Positions 10,877 to 22,796 are shown, numbered from the stretch's first letter. The stretch is DNA of 64,000 nt from Vanrija pseudolonga (GCF_020906515.1 NC_085851.1:62001-126000), one strand, 5' to 3'. A program made the numbers and translations. The notes: a model not told the origin generated them from the letters alone.

Positions 10877-11253
10877 TCATTGGGACACACGATAGAAGGC
10901 CTGAAGGAAAGGGCGGGACTGAAGGTAACACTGATAATACTTAATGTTGACAAACAGGTCCACGTAGCACGCAATCTGCTCGCGGGTGCAGCCCGTCGCG
11001 AACATGTGCTCGACGAACCGCCCTAGGGTGTAGCCGGTGATGTCGATGACTGTGTCGTCAGCTACCAGGCCGGTCGGAAAGCGAACAACTGATAATGACG
11101 GCACTTGTTTCCCTTCCTCTGGCATATCCAGGCCTTACACGTGTACTGGGGGTTGTGGTTCGTGGTGCGGTAGTCCTCGAACCAAGCCACGACTGCCGCC
11201 ATGTCGCGGCAAGGTCTCGCCACGGGGTCGGTCGACTGGTTGTTGTGACTCAT
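10877..11253 (-). pseudogene. SZK-A, decaying member of the small zinc-knuckle family
   Basis: Alignment with relatives gives exon 1 11094-11253 and exon 2 10877-11049, 110 aa if the 44-bp intron is removed. Family features are present: VVAWFEDYR, NPQYTC, then in exon 2 IDITGYTLGRFVEHMFATG. Two things are wrong. The intron would begin AT (CATT|ATCAGT) where all relatives have GT; the acceptor ACAG and branch CTGAC are intact, and no other donor keeps frame. The second knuckle Cys is Trp (CKAW). Read straight through, the frame stops soon after the junction. So this is either a pseudogene, a rare AT-AG intron, or a short product. Confidence 0.6.
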
Positions 11254-11769
11254 TCTGTTGGTCGATGATGAGAGTGGTGGAGAGCTGCTCGTTGAGGGGG
11301 GTTTGGCCCGAGTTAAGTAGACAGACGAGAGGAAGGGATTGGTTTGGTGATGGGGGGTGGGTGGGTGATGGTGATGGAGTGCATTGATGGAGAACAACAT
11401 GAGCTACGATTGACGAGGTCGCGAAGGCAACACGGGTCACACGACACCACCTCTTGACACTTCGCGCCACAACACGTGGCTGCACGGATCCCCACGCGCC
11501 ACACAAGCTTGTAGCGGCTTGAACGGCAGCAGGATGCGATAAGACATGCCGTCGTCCTCTGCGGAGAACGTTCGCGAATGGCCCATGCTACCTCACTCGC
11601 TTGCGAGCCATGGTCCCCGACTCCAACCCGGCCCAGCTTCCATCCAATCGCGTCCCATCAGCTCACACACCCACCGATATCCAAGGAATCGCCTAAACAC
11701 TTTGCATCATTCTCATTCTAAACACCACGCCCCAGGCCACACTCGCGCTAGACACAGGACTGAGGGGAA
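11254..11769. other. Intergenic
   Basis: Between SZK-A and SZK-B, both on the minus strand. Promoter sequence of SZK-A; no gene seen. Confidence 0.4.
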
Positions 11770-12109
11770 TCACTCCATGTAGCGCCACTGATAGGTCTGA
11801 ACGAAGCGGAAGGTCGTGCAGTCGCGCTCCGCCTGCACGCGGCCGCGGCCAAGGTAGATGCAGTGAGCGAAGAACTGCGCCTCCGTGTAGCCGGTGATGT
11901 CGCACCCTGGACGGCTTGTCAGCTCTGGCTTGGGTTCTCCCGAGCGACTCACAGTGCAGGCACTCGGAGCGGCCGTTCTCCAGGCAGTCCTCGCACATGA
12001 AGAACTCGTTGTACTGGCGAGTGCGGTAGCACGTGAGCCACTCGACGACCTCGGTGAGCTCCGGGTACGGGCTGTCGTAGCTAGCCATGAAGTAGAGGTC
12101 GTTGCTCAT
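11770..12109 (-). CDS. SZK-B, small zinc-knuckle family protein
   Basis: Exons 11953-12109 and 11770-11906, intron 46 bp, 97 aa. Exon 1 has SPYPELTEVVEWLTCYR then FMCEDCLENGRSECLH, giving C-x2-C-x7-C-x2. The codon split by the phase-1 intron becomes Trp after splicing. Exon 2 continues CDITGYTEAQFFAHCIYLGRG and ends TFRFVQTYQWRYME. It is the closest relative of SZK-E at 23398. No signal peptide or membrane segment, so probably cytosolic or nuclear. Function unknown; metal binding is inferred from the Cys pattern. Confidence 0.8.
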
Positions 12110-12607
12110 TGTGTTGGTTTGGTAGTGTATGAAATGGTTGAGAGTGAAAGAGTGGATTCTTGGCAGCTATTAGGAGAAAGAGGGAGACCGGCGCGAGGGG
12201 GAATCATTGCAGAGGCGTCGGTGTCACAAACACACCCCCGCCCCAGCTCGCACCTCGCCCACACAACCACGTTACCTGTGATGACACCACGTATGACCAC
12301 AGGGCGTGGGTGTCCATCAATCAGATCGACCAACTCGGACCTCGGCAGCCGTCCATCAGCTCCAGTGGTGTCTTGTGGCAGTCGTCGTCAGCGCGCCCCA
12401 TCACAATGTTTGTGGCTCAAGGGAGTGTAATGGACGGTCGTCTGTCCTCATCCTGCGCTGTGTCAAACCCATCACTGGGTCTTGTGATGCAACCTCGTCT
12501 GGGCCAGGCTGGAGGTGATAAGTAGCTATCCACGGCGGGCGGTACAACCATTTCTCCAACCATCCCAAGGCCCACCGAACTCACCTCAGCTCAAGCCAAC
12601 AGCAATC
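12110..12607. other. Intergenic, divergent promoters of SZK-B and SZK-C
   Basis: Shared upstream region of a head-to-head pair of family members. No further gene seen. Confidence 0.45.
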
Positions 12608-12969
12608 ATGACCCGCTTCGGTGAATGCCGCTACTACCCCACTATCTCCAGGTGGATCCAGAGCATGTGCGCAGAGGAGCCACATCCTCAGTTCATGTGT
12701 CGGACCTGCATCCAAGACGAGAAGCCCTACTGCTGGGAGTGTAAGTTCAAACGCGGGACCAGCCCAGCTCACAGCCAGTCATCGACGTCACCGACATCAC
12801 CGACGACGGGTTCATGAATTTCCTCCGCCGTTTCGGAGAGGGGGAGGAAGTCGCTGCCGACTTGGTCTCCGCCTTAAGGGCCGTGCGCGAGTGGCAAGTT
12901 GGCGAGATTGCGTTTGAAGAGTTCCAGCAGATCTCCAACTATGAGGCATACCTCCGCGGCGCGTTTTGA
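12608..12969 (+). CDS. SZK-C, small zinc-knuckle family protein
   Basis: Exons 12608-12740 and 12779-12969, intron 38 bp (GTAAGT...CAG), 107 aa. Exon 1: YYPTISRWIQSMCAEEPHPQ then FMCRTCIQDEKPYCWE; the split codon becomes Phe. Exon 2: IDVTDITDDGFMNFLRRFG, then ALRAVREWQVGE and a longer tail YEAYLRGAF. Unspliced, the split codon would read Cys (CWEC). It is head-to-head with SZK-B and next to the convergent MFS gene. Function unknown. Confidence 0.8.
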
Positions 12970-13103
12970 GCGTCAAGAACTCCATCAACTGCAACGTGTT
13001 CCGCCGTGCTCGAGTGTCATCATAGATGCCAGCCAAAACTCACACATTATACCTTTGCATCTCTTCCTTCACGTCGACCTCGCCCTCACGAGTCGCCAGC
13101 CCC

Positions 13104-14818
13104 TCAAATATTGACAACCTTCTCGTAGTACCCGGCCCCACCTTTCCTCAGTTTCTTTCCATAACGAATCATGACGAATGCAGTACTGTTGGCGACAGTG
13201 CCGATAAGCGCGGCCGAGATTGCCCAGTTCCTAAGGCCCCAGTTGAAAGCCCACGCCGTGATGCTGTAGTTGAAAGAGAATGTCATTGCCATGCCGAGGA
13301 GCATCGCGGCGAGGATGTAAGGGGCAGCAGCCTGCACCTCTGCTGTTGGGCCCTCCTTCGCCTTGGGATGGATAGGATGGAAGCAGTCGAACGCGTAGGT
13401 CATGCCGTTCAGAGTGGCGAGGGGGCCAGCTACAGTGAGGAAGAACTCGCCAATCACAAAGACCATCCAGTGTGCTCCGTAGTAGGGGCCGAGGCCCATC
13501 ATCAGGATGCCAATGGGACAGACAATGGTCGGTACGATGAAAAGCCACAGCTTGTGCTCCGCCTCGGATACACCGCCGTTCCTCCGAGCCATGATGACAG
13601 TCAGGCGGTCGCTCAGCCACCCTCCGAGAACGGCACCAGGGACGATAGCCAAGAGTGGCGAGATGAATGTAAGGCCCACGGCGTTCGGCTGCATGTTGTA
13701 CGGTTCGGCCGAGAGGACTCCGCTGCTGAGGGCCGCCATTGTGTTGTAGAAGATTTGCTGAGTGCCCATTACCAGTCCGCACCAGAGCACGATTGGCAGG
13801 CGGAGCAGTGCAACTGATTGAGCGGCACCGCGCCAGAGAATGCCGACCGCGTGCGGTGACACTGCGAAACGCTGGAACGGCCGGATACCTGGCCATGGTA
13901 TTGAGTAGCGGTCATCCGAGTGTGTTGCGGCGGTCGTAGCTGGGGGGACCTCTTTGGTGTCGGCCGGCTTCACCTCCGTCAAGGCCGCATCCTTCGTATC
14001 GGGTGCATATGGGGACGCAGACAGGGCCTTGTTGTCCGAGGTGAGCACTTCGACCGGGCCAGAGCTTGGGACTGGTCGGTGGAACTTTGTCTCCTCCATG
14101 AAGAAGAAGAGGAAGATGGCGACCAGGACGGCGAAGCCACCAGCAAAGTAGGTCGGACCGTTCATACCGAACTTGGTGTAGATGTAGCCGGACACGGCAG
14201 GGGCGAACAGGATGCCGCCATAGAGAACGGCCACATAGATGCCAAAGGGGAAGGCCCGTTCGTGGTAGAAGAACAGGCGTCAGCTGGGTCCAACGAAGTC
14301 GAACTTACTACATTACAAAGGACCGTCTCGGGACTGACAAAGACCGGCGAGACGAACAAAGCATTGAGGACACAAAGGCCGATGTATTGCCCGTTGTTCT
14401 TGACTTGGCTTAGTGCAAAGGGGAATATGCAGACGCCGAGGCACGTGGCAATGAATACAGGTCGGTATCCTATTGCGATCTGCAGCGGCAGGGTGAAGAG
14501 GGCAAACACCGCCGCGGCGAAGTAGAGGTAGCCAACGCCCGCGTTGATGTTGTCCAGCGAGAGGCCGGTCGTGTCGCTCAGCGGGCCATAAATAGGGTAC
14601 AGGCACCCGACGACGGTGAACACGGCGAGGATCCACAGGTTGAGGCAGAGGAGCGAGAGCCACTTGCGCCCCTTTGACCAGTTGAGCGGGTCGTTCGGGT
14701 CTGCTGAGGGCGTGGGCACGAGCGTGAAGTTCTTACTGGGGAGGTCGTCGCCCGCGACTTGGTCCAGGATGACTACCGTCCCGGGGACTGTCAGGTCGTC
14801 TGCAAGTGTGTCGGCCAT
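13104..14818 (-). CDS. MFS transporter, DHA1/Hol1-like
   Basis: Two exons (14309-14818 and 13104-14273) encode 559 aa. A polar N-terminus leads to the family motif DPLNWSKGRKW, then about 12 hydrophobic segments with a long polar middle loop (ETKFHRPVP...DDRYSIPWPG). FFYHERAFPFGIYVAVLYGG and RRNGGVSEAEHKLW are typical of fungal Hol1-like proton-coupled drug/polyamine/amine carriers of the plasma membrane. The frame demands joining AAT GTA to TTC TTC TAC; that intron (14274-14308) begins GTAAGT, has a CTGAC branch, but ends CCTG rather than AG. So the acceptor is noncanonical or the copy is damaged. Neighbours (regulator, permease, oxidase) suggest uptake of an amine or amino acid. Confidence 0.8.
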
Positions 14819-15089
14819 TGCTGAACAAGTTGAGATGCTGTGGGGTCCCGGTGGGCTCCATCTGTGGTCCTTATATGTAAGTTGACAACGGCAAGGGGAC
14901 GCGATGGGAGGAGATACGGGTGGCGCGGTTCCCGAGTCAAAAACAGGGCTGGTTGGTTTGGACTCCGACGTGGTTGAACTCCGACACACCAATCAGTGAT
15001 AGCCGAGACTTGCGACCCGTGCATTCAACAACAAAGGATAGGATACAGTTATGCTGCTACAACACGGCTCTGCGGCTCGCTCGCGGCTC

Positions 15090-17318
15090 TCACCAACCTG
15101 CCGTCCCCACTCGATCCCAGTTATCTGCCTCGGGGTCCCACATCCCAAAGATACCCTCACTGAGGCCAGGGAACATGGGCAGCGCAGCCATCGACCAGCC
15201 AGAGTAATCTGCGAGGATCCCTGACCCGTTTGCTGGGTCGAGGGGCCCGGCCCCATCAACAACGAACTCGAGGATGGAGTCTGAGGAGATACCTGTGTCG
15301 GCCGGCGCAAGGCGAGACTGCGCGGCTACGCGAGCATCGTGCAACAGTCCCCGACCGAGCACGACTGTGATGCTCGCAAAGTTCGCATGGAGGCGAAGGT
15401 CGACCAACCGCCGAGCGAGGGCAGCGATGATGCTCAGGAGATAGATGTCCTTGTTTCGGTCCCCTGGTGCTGTGCAGATCAGACGCATTGTTCTGAAGCC
15501 GGCGTATGCGATGCGGTAGTACCTGGGGTCAGCGAGGATAATGGTCATACTCACCTGTAAGTGTACAAGCTCGTGACTTTGAGCACTGGGTCGCTCCCGG
15601 CAAAGATTGGCATAGCCCTCGTGAGAATGTTGAGAGCAGTGCTGAGGCAGGCATCTCGCCCTGATGCCGTCGCGGGTGTTGGCCATCCCTTCGCCTGCCC
15701 ATACTCGAACGGCATCATGAGTAGCACGAGGCGCATGCACTCGATGTCCAAGGCGACTCTGTGCTGGTCCTCCACGGGCAAGAGCGGGAACCACGTGTCT
15801 TGCCATGAGTCGAGCGCGGCGTTGATGGCGGAGTGGTGGGATTCAAACGCAAACTCTGAGCCTGATGGTAGCTGGACCAGCTGCCGCTTGGCGTCGAATT
15901 GCAGCCGCAGCACGACCTGGAGCAAAGAACAAGTCCCCGCCGTTGCTGGGTCCGAGGGTATTGCCTCGGGGCTACGGCACCACTCGACGAGCCTAGCTGG
16001 AATGACATTCGGCGGGTCGTGTATCATCGGCCGGCGGGCTCGAATGAACGCGCACGCCCGGTCCCAATCCACAAGCAGTATCCACAATCGCTCGACGTTG
16101 CGCTGGAGGGCGGCTGGCGTTGCCTGGTGATGCGGCGACGAAGCGAGCGCCCAGACTGGTGGGGGAGAGGCGTCCAGCCTGAGCTCAATGGCCATGGCGA
16201 TGGACTTGGCAGTCAAACCCCATGTGCGGTTGAGCTGATGGCCCCCAATGAAAAGGCACAGGAGGGTAAGGGCCTGGCAAATCTCGATCGACTGGAACCC
16301 GTGCCGATCCGTCTGCGCCAGCAAGTGCTCGACGTGTGCGTCGAGGCGGGACACGAGCGAGTTGGCATGTTCCGACACCGGTAGACTCTGTGCCGTGATC
16401 ATGAGCACGACGGACATCAGTGTCGCCGACTTGGCCGTGATGAACTCGATGGTGTGAATCGTGGGATCGAGGACGCGCCCGACGGGCTCGATCCGATCCC
16501 AGTAGATGGCCATGAGACTCTGAACTTCGTCCTCGGTCACGATGCCCGACGAGACAACATCGTACCCCTCCCCGACGTCGAGTCGCGGCTGGTCGATGCG
16601 GGCGTTGACAACGTCCCCGCCTGAGCAGTCGAATGGCTCGCACTTGTACAGCTCGCCCAATCCCTCCTCAAGCACAGCGACGCCGCCATACGGGTCGGGG
16701 TCCAGCGAGTTGGCCGCGGTGCGGAACTCGGCAAGAAATGACGCACGGTCAAACGGCTGAGACGTTGGCCCCGGTGGGGTTGGCATGGTAGCAGTCTTTG
16801 ACTGGTCGTTGGCGACGCTGGCGAGCACGTTGAGCAGGCCGAATGACGTCCCAGGGCCATCACCCCCGCCCTCCACTGGGTCCGTCGTGTCCGAGCCTGG
16901 CGTCGCGTGGTCCGCGGTACGGGGAGCCAACGTGGACAGCCGGGAGGGGTATGGCGCCGTACCTTGGCGCACAGCACCTCTTTGCACAGCACCTCGGGGT
17001 ATCGCGTCTATCCGTTGCGGAGGAGACGAAGACGTTGACACCTTTGGCCGGCTGCGAGGTCAGGTGGTGCACGCGCTCGCTGCTCACTTTTTGGATCCCG
17101 GCTGGCGTCCCAGCTACCAGTCAGCTGAGCTCCACTGTAGAGCCTACCCTCCGTGGTACGACCTCACACGCCAGATCGTTGTCCATACACCGGATACAGC
17201 TCGGACCCTGGTCGAGGCGATAGCATTTGAGCTGCGCGTTATCAGCTCTGAAGTCCGCGGGAGCCCCACCTACCTTGACCTTGCGACAAGGGAGACACGC
17301 CGTCTTTGCTGCGCCCAT
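15090..17318 (-). CDS. Zn2Cys6 transcription factor
   Basis: Five exons (17274-17318, 17148-17231, 17088-17113, 15555-17051, 15090-15522), 694 aa. The zinc cluster is at the extreme N-terminus and spans intron 1: CLPCRKVK joined to LKCYRLDQGPSCIRC and then six residues to the last Cys, i.e. C-x2-C-x6-C...C-x2-C-x6-C. A basic linker follows (RRLGRQPGSKNRPK), assembled over a 26-bp exon. The middle matches the fungal-specific regulatory domain layout (LMSVVLMITAQ, LCLFIGGHQLNRTWGLTAKSIAMAIELRL, RLWILLVDWDRACAF). Divergent from the amino-acid permease at 17807, which it probably controls. Confidence 0.9.
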
Positions 17319-17806
17319 GGTGGGAGAGAGATGTGGGCCTTGACGAGGCCGCAAGGCCGCGCAGTCTAGTTAAGTTGACGAGGATCGAGGATGTTGTTGG
17401 TGATGGAGCCGTGCGCTGTGCAGGGTGGCGAGGATTTTGGAGTCCGATTGGTCGGCGAGGTGGTGTTTGGACGCCGAAGGCTCCCTCCGCGGCGTCCAGA
17501 ATAGTGGGACCCCTGACCGACCCGACAAACTCCACATCCTGGTCAGATCTAAACTTGCAACTCCTCCTTCGACCACAGCCTCAGCACGATGTCTCTTGCT
17601 TCTCCAACTCTGCATCCCGAATCCCCACATCCGAATCGGCGTCTCTGGGGTGCCCCACACGTCTTATCCCGCAGCGATTCCACGGCGCCTGCGTCTACCC
17701 CTCGGCAATCTCAAGCGACTGCCCTATCTGCGCACCTGGGGACATCGCCATGATATAAGTGCCCAGTGGAGCGGGGCAACGCACGACCCAAGACGCCACC
17801 GATACC
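17319..17806. other. Divergent promoter, regulator / permease
   Basis: Shared upstream region of the Zn2Cys6 gene (-) and the amino-acid permease (+). A likely site of CGG-type half-sites, which I did not map. No gene seen. Confidence 0.45.
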
Positions 17807-19778
17807 ATGGAGAAGCACGCCTCGTCAACCTCTCTCCCGACAGACCTCAAGGGCACCGACTACGAGGCGAACGTGGTCCCAGCCGATGTAGACCACGACG
17901 CCAACCATGGCATGCTCCGCGATGCCAACGACGCCACGGCCACCATTCGTGGCCTCAAGGGACGCCACCTCCAGCTGATCGGCATTGGCGCCGCGATTGG
18001 CACCGGTCTCTTCCTAGGCTCTGCCCGCGCTCTCATCTACGGTGGACCGCTGGGTTCGACGTGAGTGATCCCTTGGAGCCTTCTAACTCGGCCCAGCCTC
18101 GCATACACCATCTACTGCGCAGTCATCTGGGGCATCTGCCTCGGAACCTGCGAGATGGCTTCGTTCCTCCCCATCCGTGGCGGTTTCATCACCTGGGCCG
18201 GGATGTACCTCGACGACGCGGCTTCCACGGCCAGTGAGTGTTACCCCAGCCCGCACAACTGACCACGACACAGTCGGCTGGAACTACTTTTACGCGTCCA
18301 CCATGTACTGCTGCGCCGACATTATCGCCGTCGGTGGCCTCATGGACTACTGGCTACCCCACGTAAACGTCGTGGTGTGGATCACCATGTCGCTGGTCAT
18401 CATCAGCCTTCTCAATGGTGAGCATGGAGCTGACTGATGGCATTGACCCTAGTGTACCATGTCAAGTTCTTTGGCGAGTCTGAGTTCTATCTCGCAAGCC
18501 TGAAGGTCATCCTCATCATCATGATTATCTTCATGACCTTCATCGTCATGTTGGGTGGCAACCCCAAGCACGACCGTATCGGGTTCAGGTACTGGAAGGA
18601 TGTGAGTCGTTGTGTTGGTTGACAACTGACAATAGCCTGGCCTTGTGGCAGAATACTACACCACCGGCAACCTCGGTCGCTTCCTCGGCTTCTGGCGTGT
18701 ATTCAAGATCGCCGCGTTCAGCATCGGCGGGCCAGAAATCGTCGCCATGAGCGCTGCCGAGGCTGAGCATCCGCGCAAAACCATTCCCCGCACGACCAAG
18801 GGCGTCGTCTTCCGTCTCGCCGTCTTCTTCGTCCTTGGCAGTATCTGCATGGGTATCCTTGTGCCGTATAACGACCCGGAGCTCATCAAGGCCGTCAACA
18901 CTGGCGTCGGGTCCGACGCCGCAGCGTTCGTGGTTGGCATGAAGCGCCTCGGCATCAAGGTCATGCCTCATGTTTTGTGGGTACCTGTTGCGTCGAGATC
19001 TAACCCAGCAGCAATGCCATTGTCATGACGTCGGCACTCTCCTGCGCCAATGGCCTCGCCTTCATTGCCACTCGCGTCCTCCATGCCCTCGCCTCTCAAG
19101 GCAAGGCGCCACGCATCTTCGCCAAGACGACCAAGCACGGCATCCCGCTCTACGCCTACGGCGTCGTTTTCCTCGTCATGTGTCTCAGCTACCTTCAGGC
19201 GAGCAATAACGCCGCGACCGTGTTTGGCTGGTTCATCAACCTCAGCAGTGCTGGCGAGCGTGAGTGCACCTCTTGAAGCGGGAGCTGATGCCAAGTCATG
19301 AACTTCTGTGCCCTCGCCGTCCTCATCCTGCGGTTCCGCGCGGGCCTGAAGAAGCAAGGCTACAACGTCAAGGAGTTCCTGCCATGGTCGACGAGCTGGA
19401 CTGTCCCATACACATGGGTATCACTCTTCTGGCTGACGATCATCACCCTAACTCAGGGATGGACCGTCTTTGTCAAGGTAGGTTGAACATGCCCTGGGCA
19501 GATTCTGACACCCAGGGTGGCTGGAATGTACAGGAGTTCTTCACCTCCTACTTTGGCCTCATGTTCGTCACCGTCGTCTTCATCTTCTGGAAGCTCAAGA
19601 ACAAGACCAAGTTCGTCAAGCTCGAGGACATGGACTTCCAATCACGCGTCGCCGAGTTTGACAAGCTCGAGCAGTACTACGTCGACCAGTGAGTAACGGC
19701 CCGCCGACAACAGCTGACCATCCCAGCCCGATCCGGTCGACGACATGGTGGGGACGTGCGCTGGACAAGATCTTCTAG
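17807..19778 (+). CDS. Amino-acid permease (AAT/YAT family)
   Basis: Nine exons (17807-18060, 18097-18233, 18274-18417, 18453-18601, 18636-18976, 19012-19259, 19296-19477, 19516-19688, 19727-19778), 559 aa. Hydrophilic N-terminus, then the signature RGLKGRHLQLIGIGAAIGTG of amino-acid/polyamine/organocation carriers. Further family motifs: SFLPIRGGFITWAGMY, FSIGGPEIVAMSAAEAEHPRKT, FGWFINLSSAGE, WTVPYTWVSLFWLTII. About 12 transmembrane segments; plasma membrane. All introns are 34-40 bp with GT...AG ends. The last exon is a 17-codon tail (HPIRSTTWWGRALDKIF). Placed between its likely regulator and an FAD oxidase, which suggests uptake and oxidation of the same amino acid. Confidence 0.93.
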
Positions 19779-20444
19779 GGGTGCAGTATGAGATGGCTGC
19801 GGGTGGGATGGTATCAATAGGAAAGTTGGAAACAATAGTAGTTGTCGGAATGAATGTCTTGTGTCGTTTGCTGGATATCCGCATTGTGGTCAGTGCTGGC
19901 TTTGCTTTTGTTGCGGCCGAGTTGGTCAAACGCGCTGCGGCACCTTTGGCCTCGTGTGGCCTTACAGCCCGTGTGCTTCGCCTCGCCCTGCATGCAGTCA
20001 GACCCGGTATGGAGGGTGTGTGTGGCCGCGAGGAAGCCGTTCCAACTCCAAGGCTATGCTGCGCCGCCTGTGGCCACCGATACAGGCATTGGTGCATCTC
20101 TTGCCACTGACGGTCGCGCCACCCGCTGTCGTATCACCAGCGGCTGCGTCAGCTCGGATCGGGTTTGGCCGTCCGCGCATGTGCAAGAGTCGACCAGTTG
20201 CCAAGATTAAGTTCAGCCTGTATAATAACACTGTGCAAACTACACCCCGAATACTCAAACCCATCGGCAGACCTGCGCCGGCGGAGTCCAAACTCGGCTA
20301 TGGTCAGGGACCGCGGCGTCCAAATACCCCACACTCCTGGCCTTGTCCGTCGCTCCAGCCGATGGCCTAAACGACCGTTCGGCATGCACGAGAGTGATAA
20401 GAGGGCGAGAGAGATCTGGACTGCACCACCACAATCATCACAGA
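19779..20444. other. Intergenic
   Basis: Between the permease stop and the oxidase start, same strand. Open frames on both strands but no motif. Promoter of the oxidase. Confidence 0.4.
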
Positions 20445-22060
20445 ATGCCTGCGTTTCCCCAGAAGTTCAACTCGACCGTCTCCCACTGGCAGCAGACGGT
20501 GAGCACGCCGGTGACGCCCGCTGACCCCCAGAACCGTGGCCCCACGTCGCTGTGGAACCACGGTCGCGATGCGCCCCTCCCCACCGAAGTGGTCGACTAC
20601 GTGATCATCGGAGCTGGTGCAACTGGCGCCTCTCTCGCGTACCATCTCAGTCGTCCGGGCGGTGCCGCGGAGGGCAAGAGTATCGTCATCGTTGATGCGA
20701 AGGATGTCGCCTCGTGTGCTTGTGAGTCGGGGTGAAGGGTGAAGCTGACGAGCAGCCGGGAGGAACGGTGGCCATGTGCCTGCGCAGACTTGGCAGATGA
20801 TGACCCCCTTCATGGCACCCTTGGAGGAGGGCGGCGCCGGCCTGACTGCCGAGGAGGTCGTCGACGTCATCCTGTTTGAGCAGGACAACCTCGCCCTTGT
20901 CGAGAGCATTGTGCAGAAGGAGCGCATCGACGCGGATTTCAAGAAGGCTCCGCGGTTCGAGGTGCTCATCAACCCCGAGAGTGCTGCCGAGAACGCGCGC
21001 CTCCACAGGCTGTTCACGAGCACTGTCGAGCGCATGCCCAAGCACCGGGGCAGGAGCCTCCCTGTGAAGATTATAAGCAACCCTGCCGAGGCCAAGAAGG
21101 TAGGTTGATCACCAGGGACAAGGGATATTGACGGTTTAGGTCTCCCGGGTGAACAACGCCCTCGCCGTCAACCTCACGCAGGCCGGCTCGTGGCACCCCC
21201 ACCGCGGCGTCACCGCGCTCATGCGGCTCGCGCTCGAGTCCAAGGTTTCAGACGTCAAGTTCTTCTCCTGGACTCCGGTGGCTGGATTCACCGAACAGAC
21301 CGACGGCACCGTCTCGGTTGACTGTGGTGCCCGTGGCACTCTCACTGCGCGCAACTTGATTATTGGGACCAGCGCCTACTCACACCACCTCCTTCCCGAG
21401 CTCGAGAATGTGTAAGTGGGCAGGAGCCACCACGTTGCTTACACCAGTCTCACTGGATACCGCCTCCAAGCGGGGCTCGTCACGCCACCTGCGACCTATG
21501 CCGGCGCTCAAGCCTTGAAGGGAACCTATGCGATCGAGGAGGGCTCGTATCTGATCCAGACGCCGACGTCGGGCCTCGTGTTTGGCCCTTACGCCAGTGT
21601 CGCCAATAGCCGTGGCCTCGCCACTCCGAAGGAGATGTACGGGGTCGAAGACGACAGCCTCACAACTGCACCATGGCGCTCATGGCTGTCCACCTACTGC
21701 CCCAAGACGTTTGGCGGATGGGGCCCCGAGGTCCCAGGTGAGGGTCTCACCAAGGTGTGGTCCGGCATCATTTGCCACTCGGTCGACCACATCCCGCTTG
21801 TTGGGCCGCTACCTGGTCGAAAGGGCGTCTTCATGGCGGCTGGATACAGCGGTCAGGGCATGGCACTCATCGTCAATATCACCCGGGGCCTCGCTCACCA
21901 GCTCAAGACCTGCCAGTGGGATGACGAGACAATGCCCCGCTGTTTTGAGATCACTCAGGCGAGGCTCGAGCGCGCCAAGCGCGCCCTCCAGCCACGTGAC
22001 TATCCTGTCGGCGGACTGTCGTTCACTGCTCCCACTGTCAATGACGAGGCAAGGCTGTGA
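20445..22060 (+). CDS. FAD-dependent oxidoreductase, DAO family
   Basis: Four exons (20445-20721, 20756-21099, 21140-21411, 21448-22060), 501 aa. After an N-terminal arm the FAD-binding Rossmann motif appears, DYVIIGAGATGASLAYHLS (near residue 51-69), followed by ASGRNGGH, the second FAD-contact motif of the glycine/D-amino-acid oxidase group. The C-terminal part has VWSGIICHSVDHIPLVGPLPG and AAGYSGQGM, the usual closing FAD-contact segment. Members oxidise amino acids or secondary amines, releasing imine and reduced flavin. No peroxisomal SKL tail is seen (ends DEARL). Context with a permease and Zn2Cys6 regulator supports amino-acid or amine use. Confidence 0.9.
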
Positions 22061-22327
22061 AGGGGCGCCGCCGGAACGAACATGGAGCAGTACAGCTGTA
22101 GGCATTCGCATGTAAATGGAACGATTAGGCACAGAATTCAAATGTCTCCTGGAGTGGATTTGAGGTTGGCTGATCGATGCTTAGTGGCAACACCACGACA
22201 CTGTCGTTGCGAGCGCTCCCTTAAAGTGAACAGGATTCATGATCTAAACTCTACAACTTCGGACTCATTCGGAATACTTGGACGACATGGGCTGGGTTCG
22301 CGCGATACGCTGCGGCTTTGTCCCTGC

Positions 22328-22694
22328 TTACATGTTGCGCTGCTGCCACTCGCGAACCTGACGGAAGACGACCATGTGGTTCTCGAGCTCGTTGAAGTCG
22401 CGGTGCACGGTAGCTGTGAACGCGTAGTAGGACGAGTCCGTGATCTGCGAAATGGTGTAGACTGTTCCGTGGTCAGCTTTCTCCTTCCCAACCCTGGTAC
22501 ATACAGTCCCAGCAGGTGGGGTAGCGGAGGTACCGGCACGTCTGGCACATGTACTCCGGGTTGGTGGCACCAGCCTCGATGCCGCTGAGCCATAGGAAGA
22601 TGTTGTTGTACTCCGGGTTGGGAGTGACGTAGGGCTGACTAGAGCCGCTGAAAGCAGGGTGGCCGGACCAGCGAATGTTGTTCCACCAGGGCAT
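22328..22694 (-). CDS. SZK-D, small zinc-knuckle family protein
   Basis: Exons 22505-22694 and 22328-22461, intron 43 bp (GTATGT), 107 aa. A 30-residue N-terminal extension rich in Trp/Asn/Ser precedes YNNIFLWLSGIEAGATNPE and YMCQTCRYLRYPTCWD; the split codon is Phe after splicing. Exon 2: YTISQITDSSYYAFTATVHR, ending FRQVREWQQRNM. The same upstream element TCACTTCTTC (22938-22947 on the plus strand) occurs before SZK-F. Function unknown. Confidence 0.8.
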
Positions 22695-22790
22695 GTTTGG
22701 ACTTGTTGGGTGGTTGGTTGGAGGAAAGGGTGAGTTGGAGGAAGGTTGAGTGGAGAAGGATTGAGAGATTGGAGACGCAGGACAGGAATA

Positions 22791-22796
22791 TTTATA
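22791..22796 (-). promoter_or_regulatory. TATA box of SZK-D
   Basis: TATAAA on the gene strand, 97-102 bp upstream of the ATG. Confidence 0.5.

Noticed and set aside
15339-16384. Plus-strand frames opposite the Zn2Cys6 gene
   Set aside because: Shadows of the regulator's coding exons, which carry clear family motifs.
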